This document shows positions 19,758 through 30,100 of a stretch of 58,186 nucleotides of DNA, in pieces. Position numbers and translations under genes: made by a program. The stretch is from Caldilineaceae bacterium. Lineage in GTDB: Bacteria > Chloroflexota > Anaerolineae > Caldilineales > Caldilineaceae. The notes below the pieces were generated by a model, which was not told where the DNA came from, searched no databases, and was given only the letters and a program-made list of their open reading frames with translations. Within the stretch, counting starts at the first letter, position 1, and every line of letters begins with the position of its first letter. The stretch covers positions 1-58,186 of the forward strand of contig JACSRH010000302.1 in assembly GCA_014879855.1 (NCBI GenBank), given 5' to 3'.

Positions 19758-20175
19758 GGCATCTCCGGTGCGATGATGGATCGTGAAAAGACCGTCCAAC
19801 GACTGGACTACATTCGGGCCGGTCGCAACTCGCCCTTGAGCGCGACGATTCCGGCGTTCGCCCTTCTTTGGCCGAACATCCAACTGTAAAATAGCCAAAT
19901 TGTTCCTCCTGGGAATCAACAGAGACGTGCATCATTGCATGTTCAAGGCTGAAACGCGGGACATCTTTTCCGCAGAGAGAACGGATAGGACATCCCTACT
20001 CGTACATTAGCTGGGTAATCATTCACAAGCATTCCTGTGCATGGACGATTGTACCAGAAATCGGGGCCAATGCAACTGACTTTGTGCTGACCACTGGTTG
20101 CTGCGCGTGCGACATCCGGCGAACTACAGGCGCACGACAAGGGCACAGTTGCCCCACGCATACCTACAGGATGGT
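19758..20175. other. Spacer between prfA and prmC
   Basis: No independent gene is supported. It contains a promoter candidate for prmC (20048-20075), and a minus-strand AGGAGGAACAAT before an in-frame TTG, which might start an extended PrmC or a separate leader peptide. The 78-codon frame at 19943-20179 has no domain or Shine-Dalgarno. Confidence 0.5.
20048..20075 (-). promoter_or_regulatory. Promoter candidate for prmC operon
   Basis: On the minus strand TTGCAT (20070-20075), a 16-nt spacer and TACAAT (20048-20053) with an extended TGG before the -10. Transcription would start near 20041 and leave a leader of about 280 nt before the ATG of prmC. Confidence 0.45.
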
Positions 20176-21261
<1,086 letters not shown>

Positions 21262-21288
21262 GCTTGTCTCTCAGTCCGTCAATCTTTC

Positions 21289-21840
21289 TCAGTCCATGAA
21301 AACGGGAAGATGTCCTAGTGAAATAATTTCGTCCCAATCTCCCGGTTTACCTTCGGTGAAAACTGCCATTTCCCCCACCACAGTCGCCTCTGCCATCTCC
21401 ATCAGTTGGCGAAGGCCACGCAGTGTGCTGCCGGTGCTGATAACGTCGTCAACCAGTACGACATTCTTGTTGCGCACCAGATGCACATCTTTGCCGTCAA
21501 TGTATAAGTTCTGCGGGGTGCCGGTGGTGATGCTGACCACTTCGGTCTCCAGACAGTCCACCATGTAAGGCTTGCGGAATTTGCGCACGACGACATAAGG
21601 CAGCTTGCTTTGCACCGCCAACACGTGCGCCAACGGCACTGCTTTTACTTCGGGCACAATCAGCACCTCAGCCGCGGTGGGCATGCGCGCCGATAACAGA
21701 GAAGCGGCCGTCTCCACGATTTCGGCGTCGCCCAACATGTTGAAGATCGCAATCTTGACGCCTGGCGCGACTTGGAAAATCGGCAGTTTGCGCATGACGT
21801 TGCCAAGCTGCACGGTGAAAACGCGGCCGTCGTAACTCAT
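21289..21840 (-). CDS. Phosphoribosyltransferase, adenine-type
   Basis: A 183-residue type I phosphoribosyltransferase. The PRPP-binding loop is VVLVDDVISTGSTLRGL in the C-terminal half, with two adjacent acidic residues. The hood region and the PEVKAVPLAH segment match adenine phosphoribosyltransferase-like proteins better than orotate or hypoxanthine enzymes. It should salvage a purine base with PRPP in the cytosol, but Apt identity is not certain because the N-terminal part is divergent. ATG at 21840 has GGGGTAG upstream. It precedes prfA by 27 nt and is divergent from the J-domain gene. Confidence 0.82.
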   Translation of the reverse strand: MSYDGRVFTVQLGNVMRKLPIFQVAPGVKIAIFNMLGDAEIVETAASLLSARMPTAAEVLIVPEVKAVPLAHVLAVQSKLPYVVVRKFRKPYMVDCLETEVVSITTGTPQNLYIDGKDVHLVRNKNVVLVDDVISTGSTLRGLRQLMEMAEATVVGEMAVFTEGKPGDWDEIISLGHLPVFMD

Positions 21841-21918
21841 TTGTCTACCCCTTTGGTCACCGTCGGGCGGGATTCGTCACATATATTTTTTGGCTTCCTC
21901 GGTAGGGACGCCACACTC

Positions 21919-21927
21919 AATTGTATC
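21919..21927 (-). promoter_or_regulatory. Extended -10 for the phosphoribosyltransferase-prfA unit
   Basis: On the minus strand TGATACAAT gives an extended -10 (TG plus one base plus TACAAT) about 80 nt before the ATG at 21840. No convincing -35 is visible. Confidence 0.35.
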
Positions 21928-22003
21928 ACGCCACAAGAAGAGACTCGAATTGGAGAATTGGCAGATCGGGACAAGCTTCTAATTGCAACCTGGAAGGCTG
22001 CCA

Positions 22004-22033
22004 TTGGAGCCTGTGGTCAACGTGAAGTAGAAT
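22004..22033 (+). promoter_or_regulatory. Promoter candidate for the J-domain gene
   Basis: TTGGAG (22004-22009), 18-nt spacer, TAGAAT (22028-22033), about 60 nt before the ATG at 22097. Confidence 0.35.
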
Positions 22034-22096
22034 GCAGCCGACACGACAGTGCATCGATGTGGCGGTTTGTCAGTCGCCACCAGAGGTAAGAAAACC

Positions 22097-23086
22097 ATGG
22101 CCTCCTCCCTGCATCAGGCGGATCACTATGAAGTGCTCGGCGTTTCAACGTTGGCTTCGGATGATGAAATCCGTCAACGCTATCGATTTCTGGCGTTGGC
22201 GTTTCATCCAGATCGCTACCGGCGCAATTCGGAGCATCATTATCAAGCAGAGCAGCAGATCAAGCGCGTCAACGAGGCGTACCGCGTGCTTTCGGATGCG
22301 CAACTGCGTTCGGCTTTCGACGCTTCGCGGCGTCTGCTGGGAGGCGTCGATCCAGGCATAGGTCGCCCCGCCGCGTCCGTCTATGCCCAGTCGCTGCAAG
22401 ATATGGCGCGCGCCAGCCAGCGGCTGGCCCAGGTGGAGCAAGAGCTGCTCAAAAGTCGCGACCGGCTGGAAAAATACGAACGCACCAACGCCAGCTTGAG
22501 CGCCCGCTTGATTGAACTGGAGCAGATGTGCAGCACCGAACGCAGGGCATTTGAGGTCGAACAAAAGGCGCTTCTGCTTCAGGTCGAGCAACTGACGCAG
22601 GAGGCTCACACCCAGGGGCGCACGCTCCAGGAGAAGCTTGACCATGCAGAGCGCAAGATCGAACGCCTGCAACAGGAGGCAGAACGCAAGACCGCGCTGA
22701 TCGATCGGATGAACGCGGCAAAAGTGGCCTGGGAAAGCTCGAGTCAAAGCCGACTCGACTCCCTTAACCAGCGCATCGAGCGGCTGCGCGCGGAGCTGGA
22801 AGAGCGCAATCGTCAGCTTGCCGAGGTGCTTGGCGGCAGCAAACTGCTTCAGGAGCAGGTCACGCAAGAGCAGCGCACCGCGCGGCATACGATGCAAACT
22901 TATTCCTCTGCGCTCAGCTTCAGCGAGACCGAAGCCGCGCGCTTGCAAATTGAATTGGATGCCTTTACGGCAACGCAGCAGCGAAACCGCGCACTCATGC
23001 GTCTCTGGCAAGTTGCTGCGATCATCGGCATTGCGAACACCCTCATCCTGCTCGTCATCGTCTTGCAATGGCTGCGCGGTGGATAA
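22097..23086 (+). CDS. Membrane-anchored J-domain protein with long coiled coil
   Basis: A 329-residue protein. ATG at 22097 (MASSLHQADHYEVLGVS) follows AGAGGTAAG. Residues about 9-75 form a J-domain with the HPD triad at 37-39, which in the family stimulates DnaK ATPase. The Gly/Phe and zinc-finger regions of DnaJ are absent. Residues about 110-280 are strongly charged heptad sequence (many Glu/Gln/Arg/Leu), a long coiled coil. The C-terminus ends in a hydrophobic helix (about 304-325, IIGIANTLILLVIVLQWL) and GG, so the protein is probably tail-anchored with the J-domain in the cytosol. No dnaK or grpE is adjacent. It converges with the EamA gene, 4 nt away. Confidence 0.85.
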   Translation: MASSLHQADHYEVLGVSTLASDDEIRQRYRFLALAFHPDRYRRNSEHHYQAEQQIKRVNEAYRVLSDAQLRSAFDASRRLLGGVDPGIGRPAASVYAQSLQDMARASQRLAQVEQELLKSRDRLEKYERTNASLSARLIELEQMCSTERRAFEVEQKALLLQVEQLTQEAHTQGRTLQEKLDHAERKIERLQQEAERKTALIDRMNAAKVAWESSSQSRLDSLNQRIERLRAELEERNRQLAEVLGGSKLLQEQVTQEQRTARHTMQTYSSALSFSETEAARLQIELDAFTATQQRNRALMRLWQVAAIIGIANTLILLVIVLQWLRGG

Positions 23087-23090
23087 GTTT

Positions 23091-23951
23091 CTACCCTGCT
23101 GTCAGCAGCACGATCCCGACCACCATCAGCCCGGCGGAAATCAATCGCCGCCGGGCGTCGCCCTCTTTGAGCAGCCAGGCGCCCAGCAGCGCCCCAAACA
23201 GGATGCTCAATTCGCGTGCCGGTGCAATATAGCTGACCGGCGCCGTGATCAGCGCCGTCAATACCAGGATGTACGCCAACGAACTTAACAACGCGATGCC
23301 CAGCGCTTCCCACCGGTGCGTGCGCCATTCGTAAACCACTTCCGCGCGACGGCGGAGCGCAAGCGGCGTGAGCAGCAAGGTGCGGCCAATGCTGGAGCCA
23401 TATTCCAGTAGCAACGGCGCCACCAGAATGGTGCTGACTGCCGTCTTGTCCCACAACGTATACGCGGCGATCAGCAACCCTGTCAGCAGCCCATAGCCCA
23501 CGCCCGCGGCGGCCCGTCGAGCGCGCACCATCTGGGCGCCGCCGGCAATGAAAAAAACGCCGATAATGACAAACAACGCCCCTGTAACAGCCAGGAGAGA
23601 AGGACGCTCGCCCAAAAGCAGAACCGCGCCGATCATCGCCAGCAGCGGGCCTGTGCCGCGCGCCAACGGATAAACGACCGACAGGTCGCCCGTTCGATAT
23701 CCTCGCTGTAGAAGTAAGAAATAGCCTACATGGATGATGGCGCTCCCCAGAATAAAGAGCGCCCCCATCCAGCTAAGCTGAGGTTGCCAGAGGAGCACAT
23801 AGATGGCCACAATGGGCGCCCAGAGCGGCGCGGTCAACGCCGAAAAAAGCCAGGTGAAAGCGGCGCCGCCCCGGGCGCGCTTTGCCAGGAGATTCCAAAT
23901 CCCATGAAGCAGGGCGGATACGAGGACCAGTCCCAGTGAAAACAGCGTCAC
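23091..23951 (-). CDS. EamA/DMT-family transporter
   Basis: A 286-residue polytopic membrane protein with about ten hydrophobic helices in two five-helix EamA halves. The first half begins MTLFSLGLVLVSALLHGIWN with the following LLAKRARGGAAFTWLF; the second half begins near residue 150. The family exports small metabolites or amino acids; the substrate is unknown. The start at 23951 is a GTG with little ribosome-binding sequence. It lies 22 nt after the M28 peptidase stop, so the two may be co-transcribed. Confidence 0.85.
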   Translation of the reverse strand: MTLFSLGLVLVSALLHGIWNLLAKRARGGAAFTWLFSALTAPLWAPIVAIYVLLWQPQLSWMGALFILGSAIIHVGYFLLLQRGYRTGDLSVVYPLARGTGPLLAMIGAVLLLGERPSLLAVTGALFVIIGVFFIAGGAQMVRARRAAAGVGYGLLTGLLIAAYTLWDKTAVSTILVAPLLLEYGSSIGRTLLLTPLALRRRAEVVYEWRTHRWEALGIALLSSLAYILVLTALITAPVSYIAPARELSILFGALLGAWLLKEGDARRRLISAGLMVVGIVLLTAG

Positions 23952-23973
23952 CAGCGGGCAGAGATGAGCATGG

Positions 23974-25155
23974 CTAGGCGGGCACGCGCAGGCTCAACGC
24001 CAACTCTTCGACCATTTTCCCACCCAGCATCACCATCTCGTCGAGGCGCTCCCGGCTGATCTGATCTATCGTATCGGAGCGCAGATGATAGTGCGCATCC
24101 TCAACTTTGGCCGTAAAGGCCAGGGACGGCACACCGCGGAAAGCAAAGGTCGAGTGGTTGCCTTCCGGCCACGGCTCCACCCACGTAACTTCAGGGAAAT
24201 TGGCCGTCACGCGTTCAAGATTGGCCTGCATGACCGGCGGCAGATTGAAGCCGGCGACCGTGTTTGGCCCGTTGCGCAGGCCAACCGCATCGAAGTTGAG
24301 CACAGCATCGATCGAGTTGAAGCTATTGCCACGCCGGCGTACATACTCGTCGTCGCCCGAAGGCAGGTATTCTTGGTTGGTAAAGGCCACAAATTCGAAG
24401 CTGTAAGGCTGCTCCCGGCGGCAAAGCTGTTCGGCCAGCGCCAACATCACTGCCACGCCGCTGCCATTGTCGCTTGCGCCTGGCGTGTCGACCTTTGTGT
24501 CATAGTGGGCGCACAGAACGATCTGCTGACGGATCAGACCGGGCAGCCGACCGACGACATTGGCGGTGACGCCGCGGCTCTGGCGCGTGTCGATGCGCAG
24601 CCGTGCAGTTTCACCAGTGTGCTGGAGCAGCATTGCGCCCACCTGAGCAGACACGGTCGCTGAAGGGATGTGGAATTCCCAATCCTCGATCAGGCGTTCG
24701 ACTTCACCTGCGCGGTGCTGCACGGTCAGAATTGCGACAGGTTGTTTGGTCTCTAATAGTTCGACAATGCGGGCGTCTGAGCCGTCCTTAAAACTCCACG
24801 CCTTCGGTGGGAGCGGGCGTTGCACCAACTCTCCATAAAGCACTGCCAGTTTGCCTTTCAAATCCGCTGCCTCTAATTCTTCACGTGTGTGAAGAGGCAT
24901 CAAAGGGGCGGACACAAGGCAGGAGGGAGAGTAAGGATTGGCGGCGACGGGGATCGCGGAGTCGTGCATACAGAGCCATGCCCCGAGCTCTTCCCACGCG
25001 GGGCAGGCGAATTCTTGCGTTTCAACGGCCAATCCGCAGCGTCGGAACACCGACTCGATATAAGCGGCGGCGGCCTGATTTCCCACCGATCCACTGGGTC
25101 GTGCGCCAATTTCTACGCTTAATGCTTTCAAATGGCGAAATGTTGTATCTGGCAT
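23974..25155 (-). CDS. M28-family zinc aminopeptidase-like protein
   Basis: A 393-residue peptidase-fold protein. The Met at 25155 (MPDTTFRHLKALS) was chosen over a TTG at 25200. The bimetal core is visible: CAHYDTKVDTPG (His and Asp ligands), ASDNGSGVAVML (bridging Asp), FTNQEY in place of the usual EExG Glu pair, and a late NHSTFAFRGVPSLAF segment that supplies the last His ligand. The insert between the N-terminal strand and the core resembles a PA-type apical domain. No signal peptide is seen, so a cytosolic location is likely. The F-T-N-Q-E-Y motif is a variant of the canonical glutamates. Confidence 0.85.
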   Translation of the reverse strand: MPDTTFRHLKALSVEIGARPSGSVGNQAAAAYIESVFRRCGLAVETQEFACPAWEELGAWLCMHDSAIPVAANPYSPSCLVSAPLMPLHTREELEAADLKGKLAVLYGELVQRPLPPKAWSFKDGSDARIVELLETKQPVAILTVQHRAGEVERLIEDWEFHIPSATVSAQVGAMLLQHTGETARLRIDTRQSRGVTANVVGRLPGLIRQQIVLCAHYDTKVDTPGASDNGSGVAVMLALAEQLCRREQPYSFEFVAFTNQEYLPSGDDEYVRRRGNSFNSIDAVLNFDAVGLRNGPNTVAGFNLPPVMQANLERVTANFPEVTWVEPWPEGNHSTFAFRGVPSLAFTAKVEDAHYHLRSDTIDQISRERLDEMVMLGGKMVEELALSLRVPA

Positions 25156-25233
25156 ACATAAACCCCAAAAGTTAATTGATCCTTCGACGGCGGATAACAA
25201 AACTAATGCGCAAGCGCAGGGTATCCATTGGTA

Positions 25234-25261
25234 ATTATAGCGAAAGTGGATTGCCGTTGAA
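25234..25261 (-). promoter_or_regulatory. Promoter candidate for the M28 peptidase gene
   Basis: On the minus strand a perfect TATAAT (25234-25239) with a weak -35 TTCAAC (25256-25261) at 16-nt spacing. The start point would be about 70 nt before the ATG at 25155. Confidence 0.5.
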
Positions 25262-25319
25262 TCGTGGATGCGTTGCGAAAGTGAAAAGTTGCACGCGAGG
25301 GCCGGGCGGCCAGTTCGTT

Positions 25320-25808
25320 TTATGGAGTTTCAGTCTGGCGAAAGACGCCGATCTCCGCCGCAGGCAGCGCCGCTCTCAATGCTGCACTCTGCAAAATTAC
25401 CGTTGTCCCGCGTACGCCCGAACCAATCGACACCTCGGCCTCGGTCAAGACGCTCTCGTCGATGTAGAGGGGCAGCGGCTGCGGTAATCCGAGAGGCGAG
25501 ACCGCACCAATTGGGTAGCCGGTGACGGTCAGCACTTCTTCCGCGGTGGCCATCGTCAGACGCGATTGACCGAGATGCTGGCGCAGTCGCTTCCAGTCCA
25601 CCTGCGATGGGCCAGCCACCAGCACCATCGCAAAGCGATCTTGCGCCAGCCGAAAGAGAATGCTGCGCACAACCTGTTCGGGGCGCTGGCCGCGCTCGCG
25701 CGCCGCCTGCTCCAGCGAGTTGACCGGGTCAGGATGGGTAAAAAGACGATACGAAACGCCGAGCTGGTCAAGCACCGCTGCAACTGGCGGTAACGCTGCT
25801 GTGTTCAT
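25320..25808 (-). CDS. YbaK/ProX-family aminoacyl-tRNA deacylase-like protein
   Basis: A 162-residue single-domain protein of the YbaK/EbsC fold, which hydrolyses mischarged tRNA (for example Cys-tRNA-Pro). The Met at 25808 (MNTAALPPVAAVLDQLG) is preferred over the TTG-opened frame upstream. Family features include YRLFTHPDPVNSLEQAA, VVRSILFRL, the lysine of VDWKRLRQHLG and the glycine-rich GYPIGAVSPLGL loop. The specific mischarged tRNA is unknown. A 12-bp hairpin lies 15 nt before its start codon. The gene is monocistronic. Confidence 0.88.
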   Translation of the reverse strand: MNTAALPPVAAVLDQLGVSYRLFTHPDPVNSLEQAARERGQRPEQVVRSILFRLAQDRFAMVLVAGPSQVDWKRLRQHLGQSRLTMATAEEVLTVTGYPIGAVSPLGLPQPLPLYIDESVLTEAEVSIGSGVRGTTVILQSAALRAALPAAEIGVFRQTETP

Positions 25809-25823
25809 CTTGACTCTTGCGAA

Positions 25824-25854
25824 CCTTCCAGGAGGTTGTACTCCTCCTGGAAGG
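25824..25854 (-). repeat. Leader hairpin carrying AGGAGG before the YbaK-like gene
   Basis: CCTTCCAGGAGG (25824-25835) and CCTCCTGGAAGG (25843-25854) form a perfect 12-bp stem with loop TTGTACT. On the minus strand the structure sits 15 nt before the ATG at 25808 and buries an AGGAGG word in the stem, with GGAAGG at its 3-prime end. There is no U-tract. Confidence 0.8.
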
Positions 25855-25933
25855 TGGATGGCAATCATACAAAAGCAGGTCTATGAAAGTAGGTTCGGCT
25901 ATTAGCCCGGCGTGTGTGTCATGCCGCCAGTGA

Positions 25934-26899
25934 CTAACTTTCCTTGAGAATCGCATCGATGCGCGCCATGACATCCTCTGTGAGTTTGGGGACGATCTCC
26001 AGCGCCTTCATGTTTTCGTGCACCTGAGAGACGCGACTGGCGCCCGTGATTACGGTGCTGACGTGCGGGTTCTTGACGCACCAGGCAATGGCAAGCTGCG
26101 ACATGGTGCCGCCAAGCCCGTCGGCAATCGGCTTGAGCGCGCGCACGGTCGTCAACAGAGTGGGGTCAGTCAGTCGCGACTTCAGCCATTCATAGCCAGG
26201 CAGGCTGGCGCGGCTGTCCGCAGGAATGCCATCATTGTATTTGCCGGTGAGCAACCCGGATGCCAGCGGGCTCCAGATGGTCAGGCCAAGCCCGATGTCA
26301 TCATAGAGACGCGCATACTCCTGCTCAACGCGGTCACGATGCAGCATGTTGTACTGCGGTTGATCCATCTGCGGTTTGTGCAGGTGGTGGCGCTCGGCAA
26401 TTTCCCAGGCCGCACGAATTTCATCGGCGCTCCATTCCGACGTGCCCCAATAGAGCGCCTTGCCCTGGCGGATGATGTCGTCCATCGCAAAAACCGTTTC
26501 CTCGATCGGCGTGTTCGGGTCAGCCCGATGACAGAAAATGAGGTCGACATATTCCATGTCAAAGCGTTTGAGCGAATTGTCGATTGCCTGCATCAAATAC
26601 TTGCGGTTAAGCGTGTTGCGCTCGTTGGGGCCGTCGTTCAAGCCCCAGTAAAACTTAGTGGAGACCACATAGCTGGCGCGGCGCCAACCGGCGCGCTTGA
26701 GAATCTGCCCCATGATCACTTCGGACTCGCCACGCGCATATGCTTCCGCATTGTCGAAAAAGTTGACGCCTGCATCGTACGCAGCCACCATGCAGTCGTA
26801 CGCGGTGTCAACATTCATCTGCGTCCCAAATGAGACCCAGGAGCCAAACGACAGTTCGCTGACCTTCAGACCAGCGTTTCCTAAGCGACGATAATTCAT
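25934..26899 (-). CDS. Aldo/keto reductase (potassium channel beta-subunit-like)
   Basis: A 321-residue NADPH-dependent oxidoreductase, full length for the family. The Met at 26899 (MNYRRLGNAGLKVSELSFGSW) is preceded by GGGGAGGAAG, an excellent ribosome-binding site, so the longer frame to 26965 is rejected. The catalytic tetrad is recognisable: Asp and Tyr in FDNAEAYARGESE, Lys in STKFYWG and His in FCHRAD. The start resembles KvAP-beta/YghZ-type members. The substrate is unknown. It is flanked downstream by a convergent-free gap and upstream by the large secreted-protein gene. Confidence 0.93.
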   Translation of the reverse strand: MNYRRLGNAGLKVSELSFGSWVSFGTQMNVDTAYDCMVAAYDAGVNFFDNAEAYARGESEVIMGQILKRAGWRRASYVVSTKFYWGLNDGPNERNTLNRKYLMQAIDNSLKRFDMEYVDLIFCHRADPNTPIEETVFAMDDIIRQGKALYWGTSEWSADEIRAAWEIAERHHLHKPQMDQPQYNMLHRDRVEQEYARLYDDIGLGLTIWSPLASGLLTGKYNDGIPADSRASLPGYEWLKSRLTDPTLLTTVRALKPIADGLGGTMSQLAIAWCVKNPHVSTVITGASRVSQVHENMKALEIVPKLTEDVMARIDAILKES

Positions 26900-27060
26900 G
26901 ATTAACTTCCTCCCCTGACGGTATGAACTTGCCAACGGCTGAGAATGTAACGTCTTTGTTCCCAAAATCCGCGACTGGCGAAATCGATTTCACACTCATT
27001 CTGCCCAATTCAGAGGCCTTTGGCAAATGACCCCTGCAACAAAAGGGACAAGTCTACAAT

Positions 27061-27098
27061 AAAAACAGGGAGCGCACACCGCGGTGTGCGCTCCCTGT
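27061..27098 (-). terminator. Intrinsic terminator of the first giant secreted-protein gene
   Basis: ACAGGGAGCGCACACC (27065-27080) and GGTGTGCGCTCCCTGT (27083-27098) form a perfect 16-bp stem. On the minus strand the stem is followed by TTTTTA, a U-tract, 30 nt after the stop at 27128. Confidence 0.9.
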
Positions 27099-27127
27099 GG
27101 GAACGATAGGTGGTGGGCCAGTGACGC

Positions 27128-30100
27128 CTACCGCCGGGTCATAGGCAGATAGATATTAAAGGCCGCATCGACCTCGCCCTCGGCGGCGAGACATGCTTCC
27201 GTGTCCTGGACCCCGGCCACCGTGACGCACGAGCACGAGGTGCGCACCAACACCGCGCCTGTGTCGCGCCAGCGATTGCCGAGCATATCGACGCCTGTGG
27301 CTGTGGCGATGTTGGTGGTGCGCCCTGTAATTGCCATCGAACAGGTGTAGACCCACTTTTCCCCAACATCAAGGATGCCATTGCCATTGTCGCCAGTCGG
27401 TCCGCTCAAATTGCACGCTGGTTGCTCATCGACAACCGTGATGTTGGTCAGCGGCGTATTTCCGGTGTTCTTCACCTTGATTGTGAAGTCCACTTCCGTT
27501 CCCGCGGGGACAACGGTGCGGTTGGCTTTCTTGACGACTGTGATGCCTGGGCGGATCAAGTCGATGAAGATCTTGTCGGTGGCGGTTAAAGTTCTGCCTC
27601 TCGGATCCTTGGCTGTAACCTTGCCGATATTCGTACTGTCCTGGCATACGCTCGGTGATGGTCCCGGCGTACAGGCTGCGCCTACTTCGTCTACGCCGCC
27701 GTCGGGTATCATGTTCTCACCTTTGCAGAAGGTGACATCGCAGGTGTAAACCCACTCCTCGCCAGGATCGAGCCTGCGGTTGCCGTTATCTCCCCTTGGT
27801 CTGGACAGGCCACATGCCGGCATACTGTCGGTGACGTATACTTGAGAGAGCGTCACGTTGCCCTGGTTGCGCACACGCAGCGTAAAGTGCACGGTTTCGC
27901 CTGGGTAGACGACCGTTTTGCTGGCTTCCTTGACGATCGCCAGCGCCGGCTTGACAACGTCCACGGCAGCGCTGTCTTCATCGCTCCAGAGCGCGCCCAA
28001 TGGGTCGCGACCGGTGGCCCGCACGACGTTGGTCACGTCGTCGGTTGGCGACAGCGCACAGGTGTACACCCAAGTTTCTAATGCTTCGAAGATGCCGTTG
28101 CCGTTGTCGCCTGATGCCGCCGAAAGAGCGCAGGCCGGCAAGGAATCCTCGATGGTGAGATTACTCAGAGCTACGTCGCCAGTATTTTTGACGCTGATGG
28201 TGAAATTGACCTCTTCACCAGGCGCGATCTGGCTCTTATCGACGCTCTTCGTGACATCGATGCCAGGGTGAATCAGATTCACAAAGGCTGAATCCTTGTC
28301 CCTTACTTCGCGGCCTGTTGCATCTTTAGCGGTCACTTCGACGATGTTGGTGACATCACTGCAGATCGGCGGGATCGGCGGCGGCGCTTCCGGGCACAGA
28401 TAGCCGTGGGCAATGTGACCCGCGATGTCCAGCGTGTGGGTGCCGCCTAACTGCTGCCAGTTGGTCTGCCCGTTGGCGCTGATGTACTTGCGCAACGTCC
28501 CTTCCTGGGTCACAGTGAAGACGCTGCGTTGACCGACATCGAAGCGACCAAGTTTGCGGAATGAGTTTGCAGAGCGGTAGATGTCATAGCCGATGTGCGC
28601 TGGAATGAGAGCCTTGTTCACCACAGTCAGCTCAAACCAGCGATTGGTCGGGCTCCAGCAACTGCCGAACGAGGGGCCAACCAGGGTCGGTGGCGGGTCG
28701 GTGCAGGCAGGGGCCAGCTCCGGCTCAGCGCTGGCGACATCCCAGGCTTTCGTGACATCGACCGTCACGGCGCTGCCGCTGACGTCACCAGCGCCGGCGC
28801 CGCCCACTGCCGGCGTCTCTCCGGGGCAAACAGTCAACATACAGGTGTATGTCCATTCTTCGCCCACGGCAAGCTGCGCGTCGCCATCGTCGCCGGTGGG
28901 GCCGACCAAAGCGCACTGTGGCAGTGAATCAGTCACGTTCACTGTGTTCAGCGGCGTGTTCCCGACGTTGCGCACCTTCACTGTAAAGTTGATCGCTTCA
29001 TTAGGATAGACGAAAGCGCGGTCGGCCAGCTTGGTAACCTGAATTTCAGGCGTGTACACTTCAACCGTGACGCGGTCTTCGGCGTACCAGGGATTGCCCA
29101 GCGCGTCGTTCCCCGTGACGGTCGCCAGGTTGATGGTCTCTTCCGTGAGAATCATGGCGCAGGTGTAAGCCCACGCCTCCCCCGGATCGAGAGCAGCATT
29201 GCCGTTGTCGCCGGTGGGGCCAACCAATGTGCACTCGGCAAGACCATCCTCGACCACGACGTTGTAAAGCGGAGTGTCGCCTGAATTGCGGGTGACGATC
29301 TGGTAGTTCACAGTTTCGCCCGCATGGACAACCTCGCGATCGGCGCTTTTCTTCAGCGCAATTTGCGGTGCGATCACATCCACCGCCACGCTGTCGGTCG
29401 ACCAGACAGATTCGCCCCACGGCGCTTCGGCCCAGGCCGTGGCGGTATTGGTAGTGTCCTCGGCCAGTGCACGGGCGCAGGTGAAGCTCCATTGCTCGCC
29501 CACATCCAGCAGATCATCCTGATCAACATCGCCGGTGTTGTGCGCGTCACTAGTTGCTGGCAGCACCGTGCACTGATCATCTTCGACGCGGACGTTGCGC
29601 AATGGCACTTGACCAGTGTTGCGGACCGCAAATGTGTAGGTGACGACATGGTTCGGGTAAATAATATTGGCGCTGGCGCTCTTGTCCAGAGTCACATTCG
29701 GACGGCCAGGCGCATTGACGAACGTGCAGGTGACATGTTCATTGGCGTCGAGATCGATAATCGCTCTGCCAGCCAAGGTGTCGACAGTTGTCTCACTGTC
29801 CGGGTCAGTACAGTTGATTGCGGCGACGTGCCAGGATTCTTTGGCGCTTTCTAACACATTGTAGACGCCCGGCGCGACGCCCTCAAAGGTGCGTGCACCA
29901 CCCGCGGCCGGCAATGTGAAAGCGCCTAATGCACTTTCAAAGAACCAGGGCGAATCTCCAACGCCAGTTACTTCCTTGACAATGGTCACGCTGCCGGCGT
30001 CGGCGACGTTGTCAAAAATGCAGACGACCGTCTCGCCGGGGTCAAGATCGATCGTCGCCAAACCATTGGCCAGGTCGGTCACTGTGCCGTTGTCTGGATC

